From the NCBI RefSeq assembly GCF_002237645.1, contig NZ_MJUZ01000022.1, positions 62,001 to 126,000 on the forward strand: DNA of 64,000 nucleotides. The letters are read 5' to 3'. The notes below the pieces were generated by a model. It worked only from the letters and a program-made list of their open reading frames with translations, made no database searches and was not told where the DNA came from. Shown here in pieces: positions 18,150-26,919 of the stretch. How positions within the stretch are numbered: the stretch's first letter is position 1; each line of letters starts with the position of its first letter. Source of the stretch: Desulfovibrio sp. MES5 (lineage in GTDB: Bacteria; Desulfobacterota; Desulfovibrionia; Desulfovibrionales; Desulfovibrionaceae). The position numbers were made by a program, and so were the translations under genes.

Positions 18150-18380
18150 GGGGCCTCCTTGCCAGAATACGGGTCGTACAGGCCCGGTTTGAAATTGACT
18201 TTCTTTTCTCTTGACACATCTTACTATTGACGGCAAGGTAATCCCCAAGCCTGAAGAAATAATTGGCGCCCATGCTGAAGCTGCGCCGTTGCACCACGAC
18301 TACGGTGGTGGTTTATGCATGGGCCGGAACCCATAATTTCACTATAGCACAGCCGCAAGGCTAAAAAAGAGAGAGCACGC

Positions 18381-18629
18381 ATGAGCCAGATTGTCAATCT
18401 GCGTCAGATGCAGGTAGGCCAGCAGGGCAAGATTGCCGCTGTGGAAGCCCTTGGTGAAATGAACCGCCGCATTCGCGACATGGGGCTCATCCCCGGCACA
18501 ACGGTTTCAATCGTTGGTCGCGCGCCCCTCAAAGACCCTGTCGCTCTGCGCCTGTCTGGCGTTACGATTTCACTTCGCAACAGCGAAGCCGACTTCATCA
18601 AGGTCGACTTGGCGGGTTCCGGCAGCTAG
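18381..18629 (+). CDS. feoA: FeoA-family protein
   Basis: An 82-residue SH3-like FeoA protein (NLRQMQVGQQGKIAAVEALG, then RIRDMGLIPGTTVSIVGRAP and DPVALRLSGVTISLR). FeoA is the small cytoplasmic partner of the ferrous-iron transporter FeoB. No feoB is nearby; the partner here is instead a P1B-type ATPase. A purine-rich AAAGAGAGAG precedes the ATG. A UUCG hairpin follows and may set the level of the downstream genes. Confidence 0.9.
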   Translation: MSQIVNLRQMQVGQQGKIAAVEALGEMNRRIRDMGLIPGTTVSIVGRAPLKDPVALRLSGVTISLRNSEADFIKVDLAGSGS

Positions 18630-18668
18630 ACTTCCAGACTTACCCCAATTATCATGTTCTCGCCTATT

Positions 18669-18692
18669 CCCTGCCACGTTCGCGTGGCAGGG
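18669..18692 (+). terminator. TTCG-tetraloop hairpin between feoA and the DUF6110 gene
   Basis: CCCTGCCACG / CGTGGCAGGG closed by TTCG, a very stable RNA hairpin, followed ten bases later by ATTTTT. It could be a partial terminator or an RNA-stability element within the operon. Confidence 0.6.
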
Positions 18693-18770
18693 AGGGCTTG
18701 ATTTTTCTCTGCCGCCCTGCGCAACTTGCCGTAAGGACGGTTTACAATGTGATCATTAAGGAGGCATGTT

Positions 18771-19025
18771 ATGAATAATGGTCTGAAGTGCGGCCTGTGG
18801 TTTCTGGGTGGACTGATTGTCGGCGCTGTGGGTGTTGCGGCTGCAAGCCGCGCCAAACTCGACTTCAAACCTCTGGCCACTGACCTCATCAGCCGCGGCA
18901 TAGATGTTAAAGATGCCCTGCTGACCAAGGTTGAAGCCCTTAAGGAAGATGTGGAAGACCTCACTGCCGAAGCCCGCATGGCCTCTGACAAGCGCAAGGC
19001 CACCAAAGGCAAAGCTGAAGCCTAA
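18771..19025 (+). CDS. DUF6110-like small membrane protein
   Basis: An 84-residue protein with a Gly-rich N-terminal membrane segment (LWFLGGLIVGAVGVAAAS, about residues 8-25) and a charged helical tail (VKDALLTKVEALKEDVEDLT, then Lys-rich end). This layout fits the DUF6110 family, found beside P1B ATPases. AAGGAGG lies seven bases upstream. By position it corresponds to the small membrane protein of fez loci; that equivalence is inference. Confidence 0.7.
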   Translation: MNNGLKCGLWFLGGLIVGAVGVAAASRAKLDFKPLATDLISRGIDVKDALLTKVEALKEDVEDLTAEARMASDKRKATKGKAEA

Positions 19026-19282
19026 AAAGTCCCGCATTGGTACGGTCAGCCGCTGGAACAGGCCAGTCTGAAAATGCGGTCGGTTCCGGCGGCACGGCTG
19101 CTTTGCCGTGTCTCGCCCGAATCTGCGGCAGCCCCGTACAAGGATTGGACATGGGGCGCATCCGCCCCAACAGCACAAAAATCTGGCGGCGCACTACCGG
19201 GGAGGGCTCATGCCCTCATCTTCCCCGAACAGACGCCGTATCGCACAAATTCAATAGCTATATATGGAACAGGAGCGCGCGC

Positions 19283-21433
19283 ATGCGTTTTTACATTGTT
19301 CATGAACTGCGTGGCATCTCCACGCCCGATTCAGGCAGAATGCGCGTGCGCGCCTCTTGCCCCCTCGGCCTTGCCCAGGCCGAAGCTCTGGCAGGGGCGC
19401 TGGCCACATTGCCCGGCATAGGCGAGGTACGCGTAAACCCTCGCCTGGGCAGCCTGCTTTTTTATTATGAAGACGCCAAAAGCCGTGAAACGGCCCTGAC
19501 ACTCTTTGTGGGCGCTGGCGGCGTGGATGGCCCCCTGGCGGACATGGTTGACGATCCCGCTGCCCCGGGCCCCGGCGAAGCCACGCTCACTGAAGGGCTC
19601 ATGCCCGTGTTTCAGTATGTTTTCGTCCGTCCTCTGCTGCCCATGGCCTTACGCATCGTCAACAGCGTGGTCAGCGCGGTGCCTTTTATTTTCAAGGGCG
19701 TCCGCGCCGTGCTGCGCGGCGCGCTCAACGTGGATGTTCTGGATGCTGCCGCCATTGGCGCGTCCCTTGTCATGCGCGACTTCCGCACTGTCAGCCTGCT
19801 CACCCTGCTGCTGGGGCTCGGCGAAACGCTGGAATACTGGACGCGCCGCCGCTCCATGGCCACGCTCACCGAAAGTCTGGCGCTCAATGTTGAAAACGTA
19901 TGGCTGCTGGCCGACGGCACGGAAATATCCGTTCCTCTGGCGCAGGTGAAGGAAGGGGACCTCGTCGTTGTGCGCGACGGGGGCAGCATCCCCGTTGACG
20001 GCGTGGTCGAGGAAGGCTGCGCAGTGGTCAACCAGTCGTCCATGACTGGGGAGCCCCTTGGGGTTCGCCGCACCACTGGCGCGTCTGTCTTTGCCGGCAC
20101 TGTGGTGGAAGAAGGACGCCTTGTCATCCGCGCCCGCCATGTGGGCGATGGCACACGTCTGCGGCAGGTCGTAAAATTTATTGAAGAATCAGAATCTCTC
20201 AAGGCAGGCATCCAGGGCAAGTATGAGCGCCTGGCCGACATGGCCGTGCCCTTTACCTTCGGCCTGGCCGCTGTTGTCTGGCTGCTCACGCGGGACTTTC
20301 GCCGCGCGGCCTCGGTGCTGCTTGTGGACTACTCCTGCGCGCTCAAACTGGCGACCCCGCTGGCGGTGCTGGCCTCCATGCGCGAAGGCGCGCGCCACGG
20401 CATGGCCATCAAGGGCGGACGTTACCTTGAAGCCCTTAACGAGGCCGACACTGTCGTTTTCGACAAGACCGGCACGCTCACCCAGGCCAGCCCCGAAGTC
20501 GTGGAAGTCTTTCCCGCGCCGGGCTTTGAGCGCACTGAAGTGCTGCGCGTCATGGCCTGTCTTGAGGAGCATTTTCCCCACCCGGTGGCCCGCGCCGTTG
20601 TTCGCAAGGCCGATGAAGAAGGCCTCAAGCATGCAGAAGAGCACGCCCATGTGGAATACGTGGTGGCGCACGGCGTGGCCTCCTCGCTGTACGGCAAAAG
20701 GATGCGCGTGGGCAGCCGCCACTACATCGAACATGATGAAGGCGTGGACCTTTCGCCCCTGGATGCAGTGATTGAAGAGCAGACTGGCATGGGCCGCTCC
20801 CTGCTCTTCATGAGCGAAGACGGCAGGGTGGCGGGCATGGTCTCCATTGAGGATCCCATGCGTCCTGAAGCGCCCCGCGTGGTGGAGGAACTCCGCGGCC
20901 TGGGCTTCAACCGCGTTCTCATGCTGACGGGCGACGACGAGCGCACCGCCAGGGCCGTGGCTGCCCGTGTAGGCATCAGCGAATACCGCGCCCAGGTGCT
21001 GCCCACCGACAAGGCCCGTATTGTTCAGGAACTCACCGATCAGGGATGCAAGGTGCTTATGGTGGGAGACGGCATTAACGACGCTCCCGCGCTTTCCGCT
21101 TCGCATGTGGGCGTGGCCATGAGCGACGGCACGGACCTGGCCCGCGAAGTGGCCAACGTGCTGCTGACCCACCCCAATCTTGAGGGCCTCGTCAACGCCC
21201 GCCTGCTGGGCACACGCACCTTGCGGCGCATCCATTTCAATTTCGTGACCACGCTTACGCTCAACAGCGCCTTTCTGCTGGGCGGCCTTTTCATGTTTAT
21301 GGGACCTGGCGTTGCAGCCCTGCTGCACAATGTCACCACGCTGGGCGTGGCTCTGAACGCCATGCGCCCCCACCTGCCCAATAAGGCCCTGCCAGGCGAG
21401 GAGAGCCATTTTGAAATCCCTGCATCTTCTTAA
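19283..21433 (+). CDS. P1B-type metal-transporting ATPase, FezB-like
   Basis: A 716-residue P-type ATPase. The first 75 residues form an HMA-like domain without CxxC (RMRVRASCPLG in its place). The actuator motif TGEP is near residue 254, the transmembrane metal-site motif is SCALKLATP near residue 351 rather than CPC, the phosphorylation motif DKTGTLT is near 394, and the hinge GDGINDAPALS is near 594. The non-CPC membrane site with SCA fits the P1B-6 group, linked to iron. I chose the ATG at 19283 because AGGAG sits seven bases upstream. The end overlaps the next gene by 23 bases. It probably pumps iron across the inner membrane or into an organelle. Confidence 0.85.
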   Translation: MRFYIVHELRGISTPDSGRMRVRASCPLGLAQAEALAGALATLPGIGEVRVNPRLGSLLFYYEDAKSRETALTLFVGAGGVDGPLADMVDDPAAPGPGEATLTEGLMPVFQYVFVRPLLPMALRIVNSVVSAVPFIFKGVRAVLRGALNVDVLDAAAIGASLVMRDFRTVSLLTLLLGLGETLEYWTRRRSMATLTESLALNVENVWLLADGTEISVPLAQVKEGDLVVVRDGGSIPVDGVVEEGCAVVNQSSMTGEPLGVRRTTGASVFAGTVVEEGRLVIRARHVGDGTRLRQVVKFIEESESLKAGIQGKYERLADMAVPFTFGLAAVVWLLTRDFRRAASVLLVDYSCALKLATPLAVLASMREGARHGMAIKGGRYLEALNEADTVVFDKTGTLTQASPEVVEVFPAPGFERTEVLRVMACLEEHFPHPVARAVVRKADEEGLKHAEEHAHVEYVVAHGVASSLYGKRMRVGSRHYIEHDEGVDLSPLDAVIEEQTGMGRSLLFMSEDGRVAGMVSIEDPMRPEAPRVVEELRGLGFNRVLMLTGDDERTARAVAARVGISEYRAQVLPTDKARIVQELTDQGCKVLMVGDGINDAPALSASHVGVAMSDGTDLAREVANVLLTHPNLEGLVNARLLGTRTLRRIHFNFVTTLTLNSAFLLGGLFMFMGPGVAALLHNVTTLGVALNAMRPHLPNKALPGEESHFEIPASS

Positions 21434-21698
21434 ATATGTACGCAGCTTCGTGGACGGCCGGGTGCGCATACGCCACCCGGCACTGCACGATACTTCCGTG
21501 GCGGCCCTTGCCGAGGCCCGCATGAAGGCCATTGCCGGGGTTGCCTCAGTGGAGTGCAACCCTGTGAGCGGCTCCGTGCTCATCACCTATGACAGCAAGG
21601 TCATTCCCAAAGACCGCCTCTTTGCCATTGGCGAAGCCTGGGCTGTCTATCTCGACAAGGTCAAAGCCGGAAAGCCCGCTGACGTGCCGGAATTTTGA
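21411..21698 (+). CDS. Small HMA2-domain protein, FezC-like
   Basis: A 95-residue single HMA-like domain with the signature GRVRIRHPALHD, again without a CxxC pair, and a second half VECNPVSGSVLITYDS typical of the HMA fold. The start is TTG at 21411, with GAGGAG at 21399-21404, inside the end of the ATPase gene, so the two are translationally coupled. By domain and position it resembles the small HMA-like protein of fez loci. Confidence 0.75.
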   Translation: MKSLHLLKYVRSFVDGRVRIRHPALHDTSVAALAEARMKAIAGVASVECNPVSGSVLITYDSKVIPKDRLFAIGEAWAVYLDKVKAGKPADVPEF

Positions 21699-21718
21699 TT
21701 TCACTTTGAAATACTTTT

Positions 21719-21780
21719 GGGGGAAGAACCCTTTTGCAAAACGGTCTCCTCCCCCACACCCCCTCCCCCTAAAACTCTTA
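21719..21780 (+). repeat. Family A palindromic repeat, forward copy
   Basis: GGGGGAAGAACCCTTTTGCA and AAACGGTCTCCTCCCCC followed by a C-rich tail and CTAAAACTCTTA. This copy has a less perfect stem than the others. It lies 20 bases after the last gene of the metal locus. Confidence 0.8.
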
Positions 21781-21842
21781 TTGTATTTTGCGCGTTCTCA
21801 CAGCCTTACGGCTGAGCTGTTTATGCATATCCCTTTTATGAC

Positions 21843-21879
21843 AAAAGCGCCCCGGAACCCTTGGTTCCGGGGCGCTTTT
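21843..21879. terminator. Bidirectional intrinsic terminator
   Basis: A perfect 17-base stem AAAAGCGCCCCGGAACC / GGTTCCGGGGCGCTTTT with a three-base loop, between the plus-strand metal locus and the minus-strand aminotransferase gene. Confidence 0.9.
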
Positions 21880-21909
21880 GCACGTAAAGGCATGATCTGT
21901 ATCGTCGGC

Positions 21910-23070
21910 TTACACTGTATCGCGCAACCATGCGTCCAGTATGGCCAGGTTCTCGGCAAAGCTTTCGCGCCCAAACCCCATCCGCACATGTGGCTCCGTA
22001 ACTCCATACACGCTGCCGGGCAATAACAGCACCCCGGCTGTTCGCGCAAGACGCACACAAAAATCCTCTGTCTTCTCCTCAAGGTGCAGCGAAGGAAATC
22101 CCACAGGGCCAGCCTGGGGTCTGTTGAAGGTAAACCTGTTCGCATGCCGGGCAAAAAAGGCATCGGCAATTCGCAGATTTTTCTGGATGATGTTTCTGTT
22201 ACGTTGCAAAATGTGCGGTCCGTGCTTCAATGCCAGCAGAGCCAAGCTTTCAGATGGCGCGGCCCCGCATATGCTCAAATAATTTTTGTAACGGCTGATG
22301 CCGTCCATTAAGGCGCTGTCGGCGCAGGCCAGCCAGCCCACACGCAGCCCGGAAAGCCCGTAGGCCTTGCTCATGACGCCGAGGGAAATACCACGTTCAT
22401 AGACGTCGCATATCCAGGGCGCTCCCTCTTCGCATCCGCTGTCCCCTTGAGCCGGAAGGCTGTTGCGACCCAACCCCCTGTAAACTTCGTCGGCAAACAC
22501 CCATATGCCGTGTTGTCGCGCCAGATCACAGAGTTCACCAACTTGATGCGCATCAAGAGTAAAACCTGTGGGATTGTGCGGCGTATTGACAACAATAAGC
22601 TTGGTGTTTGGCCGGATCAGGGCCTTGAGCGCGTCCACTGAAAGCTGCCAGCCTTCCGTGCCGCCCGAAGACTCAAAACGCCAAAAATCCACCTGGCAGC
22701 CCACGGCGCGCGGCAATTCATACAGCGACTGGTAGGCCGGAAACATGCAGATCACATGGTCCTGCGGTTCAAGCAGGACGTTCATACAGGCAAATATGCC
22801 CTCCTGCGCGCCGCTGAAGAGCAGCACATCCTGCCAATCCATTTTTTCATAAAGACCAGACAGGGCCTGCCGCAGTTCCGGCACGCCATCATTGGGGCTG
22901 TATCCGAGCCACGTCTGCATGAAATCCCTGCGGGCTTTTTCCGGATCAGGCTCCAGAGCCAGCAGGTCCTCGATGCGCATAGATTCACAGTCCGACTGGG
23001 CCAGCAGATATGGAGTTGAAAATTCATACTTGCCAAAAAACACTTCAAGCTCAAAATCGGGCAAACGCAT
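21910..23070 (-). CDS. Class I/II PLP-dependent aminotransferase
   Basis: A 386-residue fold-type I aminotransferase. The substrate/PLP region NTPHNPTG, the motif FADEVYRGLG and the PLP lysine in SKAYGLSGLRVGW are all present. It resembles the aspartate-aminotransferase superfamily members annotated as capreomycidine synthase-like or generic aminotransferases; the substrate cannot be assigned. CAGGAA precedes the ATG. It is the last gene of a probable three-gene minus-strand operon behind the GT9 and WbaP-like genes, with a 78-base gap. Confidence 0.85.
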   Translation of the reverse strand: MRLPDFELEVFFGKYEFSTPYLLAQSDCESMRIEDLLALEPDPEKARRDFMQTWLGYSPNDGVPELRQALSGLYEKMDWQDVLLFSGAQEGIFACMNVLLEPQDHVICMFPAYQSLYELPRAVGCQVDFWRFESSGGTEGWQLSVDALKALIRPNTKLIVVNTPHNPTGFTLDAHQVGELCDLARQHGIWVFADEVYRGLGRNSLPAQGDSGCEEGAPWICDVYERGISLGVMSKAYGLSGLRVGWLACADSALMDGISRYKNYLSICGAAPSESLALLALKHGPHILQRNRNIIQKNLRIADAFFARHANRFTFNRPQAGPVGFPSLHLEEKTEDFCVRLARTAGVLLLPGSVYGVTEPHVRMGFGRESFAENLAILDAWLRDTV

Positions 23071-23148
23071 GGCATTCCTGCTGATAGAAAATTATTCTGC
23101 CGAAATTGGACGGCGGATCTGGAAAAGGAAGGATAAAATTTCTGGAGG

Positions 23149-24306
23149 TCAGCGTTCAGATACGGGACCAAAAACACCCAGCGCCTTCAAGGCCTCAACC
23201 ACGTCATCCACAGGCAGCCCCTCAAGACAGGACGCAAGAGGCTTGGGGTACTCATGCCCAAGATTAAGATAGGCGCACCGCCCGGTGCGGGGCAGCAGAC
23301 TCTGGACAGCCTTGCCCCACGGCCCCCAGCGCAAGGGATTGGTAGGCCCGTGCAAGCCCACCGTGGGCGCTCCCGCCAGAGCCGCCAGGTGCATGGTCCC
23401 CGTATTTACAGAAACCACGGCGGCCGCCCGGGAGAACATCCAGGCAAGCCCCGGCAACGAAAGTTCTCCAGCGAGAGACACTGCGGCACAGCCCGCATGC
23501 GCTTCAAGAAAAGCCGCATTGCGCTGCACATCACCCGGCGCGCCAGTAAGGCAGACCTGGAACCCGCGTTCCTGTAAGATTTCGGCCAACTCGGCCCAAT
23601 GTTCGGCGGGCCATTCCTTGAGCCAGGCGTGGATGCCTGAAGGCCACATGTGCATATAAACACGAGGAAGACTGCCGCCAGACAAAGCCTCAAGCCTGCG
23701 GTCTACCCTGGTCGCATCGACAGGGGATTCTTGCGGCAGATTCAGTTCCGGAACCCCCTCAAGATCAGGAAACAGGGCTTTGCCCAGAGCCATGAAGTTT
23801 TCCACTTCATGCCTGTCAGAACAGTGCGGAACCTTATGGGAATAACCGCAGGAGCGGCACTGCCCAGGCGTGCTAAAGCCTACCGTGCGGTTTGCTCCGG
23901 ACAGATTGCTTAAAACAGCGCCCAGTCTGGGCCACTGGCTGCTGTCGATCAATACGTCCAGTCTTTTTTCACGCAGCCATGTTAGCATGGCTGGCACCTG
24001 GCGCACGCTGAAAGCGGCGCTCTCGTCAATTTCGGGAATGAGGGGGACTGTGGCTGCATTGCCCTTTGTGGTCAGAAGATAAAAACGCGCATTGGGCAGA
24101 CGTTTGCGCAATGCCGTAATGACGGATGAAAACAGCAAAAGGTCGCCGATAGCGCCCAGACAAAGAAAACCAACCCGTTGCGGCTCCACTAGCGCGTTGA
24201 GTGACGAGGTGCCTGCCGCAGCCCGCAAACCGGCAGAGCACAGAGTCAAAGGAATGCCTGCCCAGCGGTCAAGAAAACGGTGAAGCCTGTTACCGCGCTC
24301 TCGCAT
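23149..24306 (-). CDS. Glycosyltransferase family 9 (heptosyltransferase-like)
   Basis: A 385-residue GT-B fold enzyme of family 9, which transfers heptose or similar sugars in lipopolysaccharide core synthesis. The N-terminal motif VGFLCLGAIGDLLLFS and the C-terminal nucleotide-sugar region (VSVNTGTMHLAALAGAPTVGLHGPT) are characteristic. The start ATG overlaps the stop of the upstream sugar-phosphate transferase as TGATG, which fixes the start at 24306 and shows coupling. It probably adds a sugar to a surface polysaccharide. Confidence 0.88.
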   Translation of the reverse strand: MRERGNRLHRFLDRWAGIPLTLCSAGLRAAAGTSSLNALVEPQRVGFLCLGAIGDLLLFSSVITALRKRLPNARFYLLTTKGNAATVPLIPEIDESAAFSVRQVPAMLTWLREKRLDVLIDSSQWPRLGAVLSNLSGANRTVGFSTPGQCRSCGYSHKVPHCSDRHEVENFMALGKALFPDLEGVPELNLPQESPVDATRVDRRLEALSGGSLPRVYMHMWPSGIHAWLKEWPAEHWAELAEILQERGFQVCLTGAPGDVQRNAAFLEAHAGCAAVSLAGELSLPGLAWMFSRAAAVVSVNTGTMHLAALAGAPTVGLHGPTNPLRWGPWGKAVQSLLPRTGRCAYLNLGHEYPKPLASCLEGLPVDDVVEALKALGVFGPVSER

Positions 24307-25721
24307 CAGTAGGCTCCGTATCCGAGGGTCACCACGGGCACAGTTTTGATCAATATCCACAGGTCCATCCACACAGACCAGTTATTGATATAGTATTGAT
24401 CAAAATTCACGCGTTCCTGATAGGTGGTGTTGTTGCGCCCCGAAACCTGCCACAAACCCGTAATGCCGGGCTTGACCATGCAATATTCCTCAAAAACCTG
24501 GCCGTACTTGTCCACTTCGGGCTGCACGATTGGGCGCGGCCCCACAAGGCTCATGTCGCCCATGACAACATTGAGAAGCTGCGGCAGTTCATCAAGGCTG
24601 AGTTTGCGAAGCATGTGGCCCACACGGGTAACACGGGGGTCGCATTTGAGCTTGCGGTCGCAGGTCCATTCCTTGTGCAGAGCCTCGTCGCAGGCCAGCA
24701 TGTCTTTAAGAACCTTGTCCGCGTCATTGACCATGGTACGAAATTTAAAGATGCGGATCTCTTTGCCGTGCTGACCAATGCGCTTCTGGCGGTAAAAGAC
24801 CGGCCCGGGGCTGTCCATCTTGATGATAAGAGCCAGGGCCGCCCCCAGCGGCAAGAGTACCACCGAGCCCAAAAGGCATAAAACAAGGTCAAGACCGCGC
24901 TTGATGAAAAGCCGCCGTTTGTCGCGCAGATTCTGCCGCACCAGCAGGCCCACAGCGCTGCCAAGATCACGCGGCGTCAGCCAGTGTACCCTGAAGCCGC
25001 CGCCAAAAGACGGCACGACCAGTGTATTGCTGAAATAACGGCAAGCTTCGGTAATGACATCCGTCTTTTGCGCCTGCCCTATTTTTTGCAGAAGCAGGGC
25101 CATGGCCTTGGGATAGCGCGCTGATATCGAAGCAAACAGCACGCGCATTTCTTCAGCAGTATCTGGCAGGTCAAAAATGGCTATGGGGTTCAGACCTCTT
25201 TCGGGATGCCGTTTGAGATAGCGCCACAATTCGCGCCCTTCGCTACAGTGGTCGAAAATAACCAGAGGCTTGCCCCACCAACGCCTGCGGGCGTAAAGAC
25301 GCCGACACAGATACCGCGCAAGAGGCATGGTGACCAGCGTTGCCGCCCAACTGCCCATAATGACGATGCGCGAGTATGCGTCGCCGGTTTTTGACAGAAA
25401 AAGCACGGCGAGAATAATGGCGTACAACAGGCTCACCAGCTGGAACAGCGCCCTGAGTTCACGGTGCGGTGCGGGACTTATGCTTTGATAAAGCCCCAGG
25501 CCCGCTCCAAAAATGGGGCCGATCAAAAGCATGGGCACGACCCAGTGGTACAGCACCGGGTCAAGACCGCCAAAGGCCGCGCGCGCAAAAAAAACAAGCA
25601 TGGCTGTTCCCAGGAGGGCCAGCATGTCAAAAAAACAGAGTAAGAGCTTTTGGGCTGAAATGCCAATAAAAGCGGAAAGCGATTCCCAACACGAGGTTTT
25701 CGTCATAATCATTAAGCCCAA
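24306..25721 (-). CDS. Undecaprenyl-phosphate sugar phosphotransferase (WbaP-like)
   Basis: A 471-residue polyprenyl-phosphate hexose-1-phosphate transferase that starts assembly of O-antigen or exopolysaccharide repeat units on undecaprenyl phosphate at the inner membrane. Four N-terminal membrane segments (about residues 25-150), a nucleotide-binding-like middle and a C-terminal catalytic domain are visible. The catalytic domain contains KRGLDLVLCLLGSVVLLPLG, GPVFYRQKRIGQHG, FKFRTM, LDELPQLLNVVMGDMSLVGP and PGITGLWQVSGRN. A good promoter lies 110 bases upstream on the minus strand. It heads the operon with the GT9 and aminotransferase genes. Confidence 0.93.
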   Translation of the reverse strand: MGLMIMTKTSCWESLSAFIGISAQKLLLCFFDMLALLGTAMLVFFARAAFGGLDPVLYHWVVPMLLIGPIFGAGLGLYQSISPAPHRELRALFQLVSLLYAIILAVLFLSKTGDAYSRIVIMGSWAATLVTMPLARYLCRRLYARRRWWGKPLVIFDHCSEGRELWRYLKRHPERGLNPIAIFDLPDTAEEMRVLFASISARYPKAMALLLQKIGQAQKTDVITEACRYFSNTLVVPSFGGGFRVHWLTPRDLGSAVGLLVRQNLRDKRRLFIKRGLDLVLCLLGSVVLLPLGAALALIIKMDSPGPVFYRQKRIGQHGKEIRIFKFRTMVNDADKVLKDMLACDEALHKEWTCDRKLKCDPRVTRVGHMLRKLSLDELPQLLNVVMGDMSLVGPRPIVQPEVDKYGQVFEEYCMVKPGITGLWQVSGRNNTTYQERVNFDQYYINNWSVWMDLWILIKTVPVVTLGYGAY

Positions 25722-25832
25722 AAAACGTTGTGGGATAAAAGCTGGTCGGAGCCAGTCAGATTATTCAGGGCCACGATATGCTGAGCATTCGACAGGTTTT
25801 GCAATACGCGATACGTACTGTCACATAAATAC

Positions 25833-25861
25833 ATTATATTCATTCCTCCTGCAAATAACAA
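25833..25861 (-). promoter_or_regulatory. Sigma-70-type promoter for the polysaccharide operon
   Basis: On the minus strand TTGTTA and TATAAT are separated by exactly 17 bases (plus-strand TAACAA at 25856-25861 and ATTATA at 25833-25838), 112 bases before the first start codon. Confidence 0.75.
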
Positions 25862-26087
25862 CATGGCCGCCTGCCCCGCCCTTGCGTCACGGGCAAGCAT
25901 CTGTTAGATAAATTCCTTGTTTTGCCGTAGACCGCGCGGCGGCAGGCCCACAATCTGCCAGCTGACGCGCCTGTGCGTTTTGTGGTTTTGTCCGCAATGC
26001 GCATGTCCATCCTTAGACGGTTGCCGCCATGTCCGGCATGGCTCAACCGCCAACGGCCACCGCCATATTCCGAGGGGGAAACTGAGC

Positions 26088-26831
26088 ATGAAAAAATTTC
26101 TTGTCTGCGCCCTGCTGGCTGCCGTTATGGCCGCCGTGCCCGCTTTTGCCAAAAAAAGCTATGTGAACGGCATTGACCCCAACTATCCGCCTTTCGCCTA
26201 TGTGGACGAAAAGACCGGCCAGCCCGCCGGGTTTGACGTGGACTCCCTCAACTGGATCGCCAAAACAATGGGCTTTGAGATAACCCATAAGCCCATGGCC
26301 TGGGACGGCATCATTCCCGCTCTTGTGGCCAAACAGATCGACATGGTGGATTCGGGAATGAGCATCACCCCCGAACGCGCCAAGGTCGTGGAATTTTCCG
26401 ATCCGTACTGGACGGTTTCGCGCGTGTTTCTTGTGCCCGCAAACTCCACGCTGACCCCGCAGGACGTGCTGACCAAGAAGGTCAAGCTCGGCGTGCAGCG
26501 CGGCACTTCCGAAGCCAACGCCATCAAGCAGGAACAGCAGGAAAAGGGCTATCCCTTTGAACTGCGCTTCTATGAATCCGCTCCGCTGGCGGTGGAAGAC
26601 CTGCTCAATGGCCGCATTGATGCGGCCCTTATGGACGAACTGCCCGCTGACGACGCCATCTCCAAGGGACGGCCCGTCAAGAAGGCCGGCACGCACGGTG
26701 AACCCGACAAGTTCGGCGTTGCCATGCGCAAGGGCGACAAGGACCTGCACAAGCTCATCAATGACGGTTACAAGAAGCTCATGGCCGATCCTTACTGGCA
26801 GGAGCTTCAGAAAAAGTATCTGAGCAAGTAA
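26088..26831 (+). CDS. Periplasmic polar amino acid-binding protein of an ABC transporter
   Basis: A 247-residue family 3 solute-binding protein with a signal peptide (FLVCALLAAVMAAVPAFA, cut after AFA). The motif NYPPFAYVDEKTGQPAGFDV and the later MAWDGIIPALVAKQIDMV are standard for glutamine/histidine/arginine-type binding proteins. The ligand is probably a polar amino acid; the exact one is not readable. GAGGGGG lies about ten bases upstream. The order binding protein, permease, ATPase, permease continues downstream. Confidence 0.92.
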   Translation: MKKFLVCALLAAVMAAVPAFAKKSYVNGIDPNYPPFAYVDEKTGQPAGFDVDSLNWIAKTMGFEITHKPMAWDGIIPALVAKQIDMVDSGMSITPERAKVVEFSDPYWTVSRVFLVPANSTLTPQDVLTKKVKLGVQRGTSEANAIKQEQQEKGYPFELRFYESAPLAVEDLLNGRIDAALMDELPADDAISKGRPVKKAGTHGEPDKFGVAMRKGDKDLHKLINDGYKKLMADPYWQELQKKYLSK

Positions 26832-26919
26832 GCAGCGCAAAAGCGCAGACCGGCAGACGCGGATCGTCGGATATCCCGGCGGTCCGCGCTGTTCTGCCCA
26901 ACCTACGGCAAACTCCACA

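Noticed and set aside
20189..21586. A 465-codon minus-strand frame opposite the P1B ATPase
   Set aside because: The ATPase motifs are all on the plus strand; the frame is His/Ala/Gly-rich shadow sequence.
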